A stretch of 64,000 nucleotides of DNA from the NCBI RefSeq assembly GCF_002007645.1, contig NZ_CP019791.1:1674001-1738000 (forward strand). Direction: 5' to 3'. Source of the DNA: Anaerohalosphaera lusitana. Lineage in GTDB: Bacteria; Planctomycetota; Phycisphaerae; Sedimentisphaerales; Anaerohalosphaeraceae. The position numbers and the translations under genes were made by a program. The notes beneath the pieces are model-generated. The model made no database searches. It worked only from the letters and a program-made list of their open reading frames with translations, and was not told where the DNA came from. Positions 32,831 to 39,781 of the stretch are shown here, in pieces; within the stretch, counting starts at the first letter, position 1, and every line of letters begins with the position of its first letter.

Positions 32831-33451
32831 ATGACTAGGTTAGCTTTGGTTTCTCTTGTGGCTTGTTTGATGGCGGTGTGTGCACCGAGTCATGCCGGTT
32901 TGATTAACATTGACGCAGACGGTTTTGCAGACGGTGTGGATATTTCAAACGCCTTTGCAGGTGCTACCTTATCTGCCGTGGGATCCTATTCCGGTCTTGA
33001 CGGCAAGGTTTATGCTGCCGAGGATTCCCTGGCGAGCACTGGTGACATGGTGTTTGCCAACAATCTGGCGTTTGGTGCGGAATGGTCGACAGATTCCGAT
33101 CTGGGTTTTGCTCTCCGCGTTGATTTCGACCAGATGGCAGACTATGTCGCGATCGACTTTATCGGTGACGATCAGGCAGATTCGGCTATCGTCAAGGCCT
33201 ATAACGGCCAGGGGCAGCTAATTGCTGCGGGTCTGTCTTACCTGCTCGACAACGGTGAAGTTGCTAAGGCACAAATCAACCGTCCCAATTATGACATCGC
33301 CTATATCGTGGCAGGCGGATTGACAATTGACGGTGACGCAGCAACTGTTCATCTGGACAATATCGAGGCCAATGTTGTGCCTGAGCCAGCCACACTGGCG
33401 TTGTTAGGAGTTGGTGGCCTTACCTTGCTTCGCAAGAGGCGAAATGCGTAG
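32831..33451 (+). CDS. PEP-CTERM secreted protein
   Basis: A 206-residue exported protein. The signal peptide spans about residues 1-23 (MTRLALVSLVACLMAVCAPSHA). The body is beta-rich with many Asp and Gly, and the C-terminus is a complete sorting signal: VPEPATLALL, a hydrophobic span, then KRRNA. Such tails are processed by an exosortase in bacteria that make exopolysaccharide; no exosortase is in this window. I start at 32831 after GGAGAGG, because the longer open frame begins 93 bases upstream without a signal peptide. The body resembles no enzyme family I know. Confidence 0.85.
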   Translation: MTRLALVSLVACLMAVCAPSHAGLINIDADGFADGVDISNAFAGATLSAVGSYSGLDGKVYAAEDSLASTGDMVFANNLAFGAEWSTDSDLGFALRVDFDQMADYVAIDFIGDDQADSAIVKAYNGQGQLIAAGLSYLLDNGEVAKAQINRPNYDIAYIVAGGLTIDGDAATVHLDNIEANVVPEPATLALLGVGGLTLLRKRRNA

Positions 33452-33547
33452 ACTCTCGAAATTTTCCTGATAAACACCAGAGTTTAACTAAAAAGTCAAA
33501 ATCTTTTTCAAGCATTAGTATTTGTTGGCCGATCCAAGAACTCACAT

Positions 33548-33575
33548 CTACCGTGCCTTAATTAAAGGCCGGTAG
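33548..33575. repeat. Hairpin between the PEP-CTERM gene and the regulators
   Basis: CTACCG-T-GCCTT pairs with AAGGC-CGGTAG around a 5-base loop, giving 11 pairs with one bulged T. No T-run follows, so it is either an operator-like palindrome or an RNA stem near the start of the downstream transcript. Confidence 0.45.
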
Positions 33576-33643
33576 GTATGAGATAAGTATTTGTAGCAAG
33601 GGATGGATGGCATATCTGTATTACTCGAAAAAGGATATGCCTG

Positions 33644-34276
33644 ATGAACAATTCAAAATGCGGATCTAAGACAGTCTTTCTTGTTCATCATGAGGACTGC
33701 GTTCGTGAATATCTGTATAACGAAATCCAGAAGCGAGGGTTTCGTTGTGTCGCCTTTGATTCACCAGATAAATGCATCCAGAGGTTAAGCGACTTTGAAC
33801 CGCCAGTACTCGTTGCTCCTCTCAAAATACCTAACAGTGATGGTTTGCACTTGTTAGAGCAAATCAAGCAACATTCACCATGCGTCAACTTAATCTTCTT
33901 TACCAGATATGCTACCATTGCACGAGCGGTAAAGGCAGTTAGGCAAGGCGCTTTCAGCCTGGTTGATCATAATTGCCATCATTCGAGATTGTTTGAAGAG
34001 ATAGAGATGGCAATTGAACATGGCGACCGCATCAATATGAATCTCGGGCTGACTCCAGCGGAGACGAAGATTTTCGAGCTGATACTTGAAGGTTACAGTA
34101 ACAAAGAAATAGCGAAGATGCTGCATCGCTCGGTTCGTACCATTGAGGATCACAGGGCCAGGATAATGAAAAAAGCCGGAGCTGAAAATGTTGTCGAATT
34201 GGTCAAGAAGGCGTTCAGCCTGGGATTAATATCCAATAGTGCCGGCCATTATGAAGTGAGTGCGGAGTGCGGTTAA
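33644..34276 (+). CDS. FixJ/NarL-type regulator with degenerate receiver (first of tandem pair)
   Basis: A 210-residue DNA-binding regulator. Residues ~10-128 fold like a response-regulator receiver, but the phospho-acceptor position holds Pro59 (VLVAPLKIPNSDGL against the family VxxDxxMPxxDG). The acidic pair is replaced by His15-His16 and the conserved Lys by His. Residues ~138-195 are a LuxR-type helix-turn-helix ('LTPAETKIFELILEGYSNKEIAKMLHRSVRTIEDH'). Phosphorylation control is therefore unlikely; it may respond to a ligand or partner, or act constitutively. A paralogue follows at 34402. The position beside surface-protein and polysaccharide genes suggests they are the targets. Confidence 0.88.
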   Translation: MNNSKCGSKTVFLVHHEDCVREYLYNEIQKRGFRCVAFDSPDKCIQRLSDFEPPVLVAPLKIPNSDGLHLLEQIKQHSPCVNLIFFTRYATIARAVKAVRQGAFSLVDHNCHHSRLFEEIEMAIEHGDRINMNLGLTPAETKIFELILEGYSNKEIAKMLHRSVRTIEDHRARIMKKAGAENVVELVKKAFSLGLISNSAGHYEVSAECG

Positions 34277-34401
34277 AGTCATATCAGTGGAGAGTGTGAT
34301 ACGGATTGGTATGAAATTTGACAACAAATTCCATATCAATTTTTCTGTTCCAGTAATATCCACGATTGATTTAGAAAGCTCAGGCAAGTATCACTTCCGC
34401 T

Positions 34402-34998
34402 ATGGAAAATATAAAGGAAAACGGCAACCACCCTGTATGTGTGATCCATCCTGAGAAGTCGTTTCGGGAGATTATAAAACAGCACATTTGTGAAAAAGGC
34501 TTTGAATGCCACTGTTATGGGGGGAATGATGGATTTTTTCAGGACTTTGATGGAGATCAGGCTGGTGTATTGATAACGCCTGCACAAACCCGGGATGGTT
34601 TTGATAATGAAATTAAGCAGATAAAGCAGACTTGTCCGGGATTCCAGGTGATCGCTCTGGCAGATAATGCCTCCGTCGAAGAAGCGGTTGAACTGATGAG
34701 GAAAGGTGCGTTTGGTGTGGTCGAACCAAGCAAATTTGATCAGCAGCTGTTTAAAGAGCTTGAAAATGCTTTTGAGCAGATAGGCTGTTATTCAAAGCTG
34801 GCAGACCTTACGCCAACAGAGAAGGTGGTACTTGGGCATCTCCTTGAAGGTATGGGCAATAAACAAATAGCCAGGAAAATGCATCGATCGGTACGTACGA
34901 TAGAGGACCATCGGGCTAACATCATGAAAAAGATGGAAGCTGCCAATGTCGTCGATCTAGTTAAAAAGGCCCTGGCATTTGGATATTGTGATTTGTAG
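34402..34998 (+). CDS. FixJ/NarL-type regulator with degenerate receiver (second of tandem pair)
   Basis: A 198-residue paralogue of the preceding regulator. In the receiver-like domain (about 10-125) the acceptor Asp is again Pro (Pro60 in GVLITPAQTRDG), the acidic pair is His16-Pro17, and the Thr and Lys switch residues are also lost. The LuxR-type DNA-binding domain (about 133-190) is well kept and nearly the same as in the first copy ('MHRSVRTIEDHRANIMKK'). The two recognition helices are almost identical, so both probably bind the same sites. The start codon has only a weak ribosome site. Confidence 0.86.
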   Translation: MENIKENGNHPVCVIHPEKSFREIIKQHICEKGFECHCYGGNDGFFQDFDGDQAGVLITPAQTRDGFDNEIKQIKQTCPGFQVIALADNASVEEAVELMRKGAFGVVEPSKFDQQLFKELENAFEQIGCYSKLADLTPTEKVVLGHLLEGMGNKQIARKMHRSVRTIEDHRANIMKKMEAANVVDLVKKALAFGYCDL

Positions 34999-35317
34999 TT
35001 GATGCATCTCCCGCCATCAGTTGTTGGATACGGGAATAAAGTTCAAAACATTAGCTCTGTGTCAAATTGGCTCTATGAGTATTTTTTAGTCAAACCATGC
35101 AACTTGACTTGATTTTGTAAGTCCATCACCCCCCCCCCCCTTTCTTGTTAATAGCTACTACTATTCAAGAATCATTCCTATTGTTTAAGGTTGTTTTGAC
35201 CGGATTTACCGTATTCACCACGATTGAATTGAGAAGGTGAAATCCTGTAGAGTGTAACAACCGATTCGCGTTGTTTCGGAGGGTTGCAGATTTGTATTTA
35301 GTAGTAAGGAGTTGGCG
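34999..35317 (+). promoter_or_regulatory. Intergenic leader with C12 tract
   Basis: These 319 bases hold no gene. A run of 12 C residues at 35129-35140 lies about 180 bases before the next start. AGTCAA and TTGACT (about 35090-35110) form a small inverted repeat beside it. No strong promoter could be fixed by eye. Confidence 0.35.
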
Positions 35318-36136
35318 ATGAAAGTATCAAAGTTTGTTTTCATCTGTGTGGTCGCATTGATTTGCAGTTGTCAGGCATTTGCAAATTACCATGTGAAGTA
35401 TGATTTTAATAATCAATGGACCGGTGATTATGCTCCGGGGTGGGAAAATACAGATTTCGCAGGAGGCGAAGATCCCACCGGCGTTATGATGCAGTTTGCC
35501 TATGCGGGACTGCAGGGCAGCGGTGCGGTGAGGATTATCGCCACGGATACACCTGACGACAGTTACTGGTGGGCCGATGTAAATCCGACTAATGTGGATG
35601 AAGCGGCCATGGCCAAACAGTACAATCCGTGGGTCAGTGCGTGGTACTGGGACGAAGGCTACAACAGTGAATCAGGTAATACAGAGGGCCTGCACAGAGG
35701 CGGACAGATTTTTGCTGTGCCGGATACGCAGGCAGGTTCTGGCGATTGGAGTGACACTCAGCTGGGTGCCGGGATTAACAGCGGCGACCAGTACTATTAT
35801 GCATATGCTGATAACGGCGGTACCACCGTTGCAGGTACAGATACAGTTCGCTCAGAGGGCTGGCATCAGCTGAAACTTCAGCTGTCCAGTGATGACGGCA
35901 AGATACATTACTATATCGACGGCCAGGAGGTTGGAGCCACGGTCAGGGATGATTATGATAACTTGCTCGGATTTGGACTCTCTACAGTGTTCACAAATCC
36001 GCTCAGCGAGTGGTCATATAATTATCCGTGGTCAGTTTGGGATGATTTTGAGTATGGATCGTCTATTCCAGAGCCGACAACTATTGCTTTGCTTGGTTTT
36101 GGTTCTGCAATCTTCATCAGAAGAAGGCGCGCGTAG
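35318..36136 (+). CDS. PEP-CTERM secreted protein, lectin/LamG-like fold possible
   Basis: A 272-residue exported protein. The signal peptide is residues 1-22 (cleavage after 'CQAFA'). The body is rich in Trp, Tyr, Asp and Gly. 'GWHQLKLQLSSDDGKIHYYI' followed by 'DGQEVGA' recalls the strand pairs of concanavalin/LamG-like sugar-binding domains. The C-terminal sorting tail is IPEPTTIALLGFGSAIFIRRRRA. ATG 35318 has AAGGAG 6 bases upstream; the in-frame TTG at 35312 is less likely. It is probably anchored at or released from the surface through an exosortase encoded elsewhere. Confidence 0.85.
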   Translation: MKVSKFVFICVVALICSCQAFANYHVKYDFNNQWTGDYAPGWENTDFAGGEDPTGVMMQFAYAGLQGSGAVRIIATDTPDDSYWWADVNPTNVDEAAMAKQYNPWVSAWYWDEGYNSESGNTEGLHRGGQIFAVPDTQAGSGDWSDTQLGAGINSGDQYYYAYADNGGTTVAGTDTVRSEGWHQLKLQLSSDDGKIHYYIDGQEVGATVRDDYDNLLGFGLSTVFTNPLSEWSYNYPWSVWDDFEYGSSIPEPTTIALLGFGSAIFIRRRRA

Positions 36137-36155
36137 TAGCCAAATCTTCTTCCAC

Positions 36156-36202
36156 GGCTGTAGTCCTTTCTACCCTCCTTGAAAGGATTACAGCTTGCTT
36201 TT
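36156..36202 (+). terminator. Probable terminator after the second PEP-CTERM gene
   Basis: GCTGTAGTCCTTTC (36156-36169) pairs with GAAAGGATTACAGC (36180-36193), 14 pairs with one G-T, around a 10-base loop. TTGCTTTTG follows. The T-run is interrupted, so efficiency is uncertain. Confidence 0.65.
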
Positions 36203-36282
36203 GTCGGTTTGATGTTCTGCCGTTGAGCTCTCTGTATTCGGACTTGTAAAACCGAAATCGAGACTTAACTGCGAGGAGAAAA

Positions 36283-37485
36283 ATGAACTCAACAAGCACA
36301 AAAACGACAGTCGTGCTGCTGGTTATGGCGGTGTTAGCCGGATCTGTCATCGCAGGTGCGCAGAACACCGGCCAGGCAATGGAGGCGATGGCCAATCGGT
36401 TGGTCGACAACCAGAACGTTGACGGATTCTGGAATGCCGAGCCATACCACACGGGAAGCATTGTCCCGGGTCTGGTGGCCGGTTATGAGTATGCATGTGA
36501 TCAGTCATATCTAGATGCGGCAGGGATGGCTTGTGAGTTTATTATCTGGGAGGCACAGGGCAACTATTTCGGCGATGAGGCTTACGCGTTAGTCCAATAC
36601 GGTGATGTTGCCGATGAGCCTTACTATCTGACTGAGGTATATGATTTTTATCAGTGGGTCGATGAGGTTTTGCTGGGCAGCACCGAGCAATACATTGCCG
36701 ATTTTGAAAATGGCACCGAGCCTAGCAGTGCTGTTTTTTATGTGGCGCACCATACGGTTGCTGCTTACGCGGTAGATTCGCCGGCCAAGTATAAATGGAG
36801 GCAAGGGTTAAGGCATCATTTGGCAAGGGTCGATGACACATCGTCGTTCCCTCTGATGGGGATGGCGGTTGCGGCGTGGGCGTTTGCCCAGACAGATGCC
36901 GGGCTTGATTCTACGCCTGTTACTCCAGCGGGTGAGACGCCGGCAAGCGACTACTGGGATGGTGTTACCCTGGCTGATCTGCCCGGTAAGGTTGCCGATC
37001 TTCAGGTCCAAAGGGCGCAGAATGATGGCACCTTTTTTGAAAAGCTGTTGCCTGAGGAAAACGGATTTGAATCCGGATACAGCGAAGACACGATTTATGC
37101 CGTCCTGGCTTTACAGCAGGCAAAGGAGGCCGGGATCGAGGTTAACTACAGCGTAGCCGATGCCCGTGAAAAGATGCTCGGCGGTATAGAGATGGTAACC
37201 AACGGCAGTAGGTTGCTCGGCAAGGTGTATGGTCATTTGACTGATCCGGATCCGACCGACACTTATCATTTTTATGCAGGAAAAATGCTGTCTGCATTGG
37301 ATGCGGCCTCGATACCGACCGATCTCAATGGCGACGATGTGATCGATATTAAGGATTTGGAGATACTGGCGGCAAACTGGCTGTCTGATTCTGGCTGTCA
37401 GTGTGAGCGAGTAGATATTAATGATGACGGCGTAGTTAATTATCCAGACTTCGCTGAAATAGTGAAAAACAAATCAGAGAAATAA
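36283..37485 (+). CDS. Secreted dockerin-domain protein with alpha-helical toroid-like repeats
   Basis: A 400-residue exported protein with a signal peptide at 1-25. Residues ~30-330 are helical repeats with motifs such as 'DGFWNAEPYHTGSIVPGLVAGYEYA' spaced through the chain, resembling alpha/alpha-toroid proteins (polysaccharide lyases, terpene-cyclase-like folds). No catalytic site is recognised. The C-terminus is a type I dockerin with two calcium loops, DLNGDDVIDIKDL near 347-359 (followed by EILAANWL) and DINDDGVVNYPDF near 379-391. Dockerins with 'LAANWL' are abundant in Sedimentisphaerales. No cohesin is seen here. GGAG lies just upstream of the ATG. Confidence 0.8.
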   Translation: MNSTSTKTTVVLLVMAVLAGSVIAGAQNTGQAMEAMANRLVDNQNVDGFWNAEPYHTGSIVPGLVAGYEYACDQSYLDAAGMACEFIIWEAQGNYFGDEAYALVQYGDVADEPYYLTEVYDFYQWVDEVLLGSTEQYIADFENGTEPSSAVFYVAHHTVAAYAVDSPAKYKWRQGLRHHLARVDDTSSFPLMGMAVAAWAFAQTDAGLDSTPVTPAGETPASDYWDGVTLADLPGKVADLQVQRAQNDGTFFEKLLPEENGFESGYSEDTIYAVLALQQAKEAGIEVNYSVADAREKMLGGIEMVTNGSRLLGKVYGHLTDPDPTDTYHFYAGKMLSALDAASIPTDLNGDDVIDIKDLEILAANWLSDSGCQCERVDINDDGVVNYPDFAEIVKNKSEK

Positions 37486-37521
37486 TTAGTTTCAATAAAT
37501 TGGAGCTAGGGAGAAAAGTTT

Positions 37522-37851
37522 ATGTTGATTAGTTTGATGAAATCAAAGCGTTTTGTTGTATTTGGTGTGGCTGTTCTAGCAGCTGTGGTGGTTTTTGCTG
37601 CGAATACTTCTGCAGCACCGGAAGACCAGACGGATGGCTTTCTGGATCCGTTCAGCTTGACTGTCAGCAGTTACAGCACAGACTCTGATGCTCAGAGTTT
37701 CGATCCAACCGTGTCATCTGCGATGTTCGAAGGTTTCACAGATGTTTCGGGATCTGTTGATTCGACAGAAGCGACAGTGGTCGAGATAAGCATGCCTCGT
37801 CCGCCGATCGTACCGTATCGTCCACGGCCGAGAAGCCCGATACGCTTCTAA
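37522..37851 (+). CDS. Small secreted protein with Pro/Arg tail
   Basis: A 109-residue protein starting with a Lys-Arg-flanked hydrophobic signal (about residues 6-31, cleavage after 'NTSA'). The mature part is Ser/Asp/Thr-rich. It ends in a basic Pro/Arg tail, PRPPIVPYRPRPRSPIRF. No family is recognised. AGGGAG precedes the ATG by 8 bases. It lies between the dockerin protein and the polysaccharide export gene and may be a secreted matrix or cell-surface component. Confidence 0.6.
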   Translation: MLISLMKSKRFVVFGVAVLAAVVVFAANTSAAPEDQTDGFLDPFSLTVSSYSTDSDAQSFDPTVSSAMFEGFTDVSGSVDSTEATVVEISMPRPPIVPYRPRPRSPIRF

Positions 37852-37914
37852 AATGACCGGACAAGTACGGGAAAAGGATGTAATAAACCAATAAATGGTA
37901 AGGTTGCATTTGCA

Positions 37915-37942
37915 TTGACCGAAAAAAAGTTTGTAGTATTTG
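37915..37942 (+). promoter_or_regulatory. Possible promoter of the polysaccharide locus
   Basis: TTGACC (37915-37920) and TATTTG (37937-37942) are separated by 16 bases, about 80 bases before the wza-like start. The match is weak to moderate. Confidence 0.35.
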
Positions 37943-38024
37943 GACAAACTGCAAACGAGTATCCAGCCTGATAGGTTAAGAATATGGCAGGGGATGGCCG
38001 TATTGCTGGAGACAGGAGAGTAAA

Positions 38025-39527
38025 TTGAACCTCAGTTGTTACAAAAAAATCAAGACGCTTTGTTTGTGCGTGTTTACTGGATTTTTTGCGGTCCTGATTT
38101 CTGGCTGTGCTGAATCGGACAGCAAAATGCTTTCGACTCCAGAGCAGCTCGAAATGTTTCACGCCGCAGGGCCCATAAAGACCGAGATCGATGTCGAACA
38201 GCTGATGCAGGCAAAGGTCAGTCTTGATGAGTATCGGCTTGTGCAGGGCGATATGCTTGAATTTCAGATGCCTGCGGTTCTTGCAAAGACTGATGTTCAG
38301 ATAGAATCAGAGCAGTTCTTCATCCACCGCACGCGTGTCGCGAGTGATGGAACAATCCAAATACCTGTGATAGGGCAGGTGCATGCAGCTGGTAAAACGC
38401 TGGTTGAGCTTGAGAAGACAGTTACCGATGCGTTTTATCCCAGGTATGCCAGGAACAAACCCGCGATCGTTGCTAACATCTCTCAGTACCAGAAGGCCAA
38501 GGTCTCTATAACCGGTGCCGTGGAAAATCCTGGTGTGTACAGCCTGAGAAGCGATCAGATGTCACTGGTCTCGCTTATCATGGAAGCAGGGGGTGTTGTA
38601 GAAGATGGGGCGGCGGTAATAAAGATATTCAATCCAGGCGCTCGGACAGCTAAGGTTGGTGGTCCGGAAGGGATCGTGATAACTGCTGCCCAGATGCCGG
38701 ATAGTAAGCAGGTTCAGTTCTCGTTTGTCTCACAGGCAGGCGGCAGCAAGGGGGTTTTGAAACTCAAACGTGGTGGGGAGCTGATTTTCTCAGATCTATT
38801 AGATGTTGCTAAGGCTGAGGACCGCGAAGGATTTATTGGTGAGGTTACTTCGCAGTTCAATGACATTCCCAAGAGTTTTGTAAGTAAGCGGCTAAATGCA
38901 TTAGCTCAGGCTGTTGCCCCTGATTCAGTTGATACAGAAGAAGCAAATCCAAAGCATGCAGCTGTAAAAGAGGATACTTTGCCAACGGCTGCCAAACCAA
39001 TCGAGGAAGAGCCTGAAAAGACGAAAAAAGACCATAATACCAAAACGCAGGATACGGCCGGCAAGGTCAGAAAGCTGACCCTTCCGGTTAAAGGGCTAAA
39101 TGTGCCCTTTAGTGATGTCGCATTGCAGGACGGTGCTTCTGTCGAGGTTGAGGCGTTAAATCCCGAGACGTTTACCGTGATTGGCCTGGTGAAGAAGGCT
39201 GGTGCGTTTCCTTATCCTGCGAACGTAAACTACAACCTTCTGCAGGCATTGGCTTTTGCAGGGGGTGTGGATCCGGTGACGGATCCTCGATATGTGAGAG
39301 TATACAGGCAGGACAACGATGGGCAGGTGGTGGATGCTACTTTCAAGCTTAATGATACACTGCCCGCAAGTGGTGCCAGTGTTTCGATAAAACCTGGCGA
39401 CGTTGTCTCAGTGGAACATACGCCGCGTACAAGGCGGAATATGCTGATGGCTGAGATATTAGGCGTCAGGTTGGGTGTCGGTGCTACGTATAACATGATT
39501 GACGGTAAGGATCTCCGCAATTACTAG
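38025..39527 (+). CDS. wza: Polysaccharide export outer-membrane lipoprotein, Wza-like
   Basis: A 500-residue export protein. The lipoprotein signal has lipobox ISGC with the lipidated Cys at 28. A Poly_export domain begins near residue 65 ('YRLVQGDMLEFQMP'). A first SLBB domain follows at about 155 ('VSITGAVENPGVYSL') and a second near 390 ('FTVIGLVKKAGAFPYP'). Between them is a charged linker (about 305-345, EEPEKTKKDHNTKT). It forms the periplasmic and outer-membrane exit channel with the Wzc-like protein downstream. Translation starts at TTG (38025), supported by AGGAG at good spacing. It is longer than typical Wza (~380). Confidence 0.88.
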   Translation: MNLSCYKKIKTLCLCVFTGFFAVLISGCAESDSKMLSTPEQLEMFHAAGPIKTEIDVEQLMQAKVSLDEYRLVQGDMLEFQMPAVLAKTDVQIESEQFFIHRTRVASDGTIQIPVIGQVHAAGKTLVELEKTVTDAFYPRYARNKPAIVANISQYQKAKVSITGAVENPGVYSLRSDQMSLVSLIMEAGGVVEDGAAVIKIFNPGARTAKVGGPEGIVITAAQMPDSKQVQFSFVSQAGGSKGVLKLKRGGELIFSDLLDVAKAEDREGFIGEVTSQFNDIPKSFVSKRLNALAQAVAPDSVDTEEANPKHAAVKEDTLPTAAKPIEEEPEKTKKDHNTKTQDTAGKVRKLTLPVKGLNVPFSDVALQDGASVEVEALNPETFTVIGLVKKAGAFPYPANVNYNLLQALAFAGGVDPVTDPRYVRVYRQDNDGQVVDATFKLNDTLPASGASVSIKPGDVVSVEHTPRTRRNMLMAEILGVRLGVGATYNMIDGKDLRNY

Positions 39528-39781
39528 CACCTGAGCCTGATCAGGGAGGATGTCATTTGTAAAACGATGCAAGTTCCAGCTGTGGGGAAGGTGCGCGCAG
39601 ATTGAGAACTTCTCGCTTGGTTTTGCAACGGCATGTGGTGGTCGGTTCTTTTAGACCTTAAGACCACATACGCCGAAAACTTGTTTGTGTTCAATTTAAG
39701 GTGGCATGTACACCGACGGGGACGGAGTCTATCAACACTTTCTAACCGCCTATTTCCGTCTGATACAAAGGTTTTTGTACT
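39528..39781 (+). other. 254-base leader before the Wzc-like gene
   Basis: No gene is visible. ATGTGGTG and GACCACAT around 39632-39679 can pair, and CCTGATCAGG (39536-39545) is a palindrome without a T-run. This may be an attenuator or processing region between wza and wzc. Confidence 0.3.
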
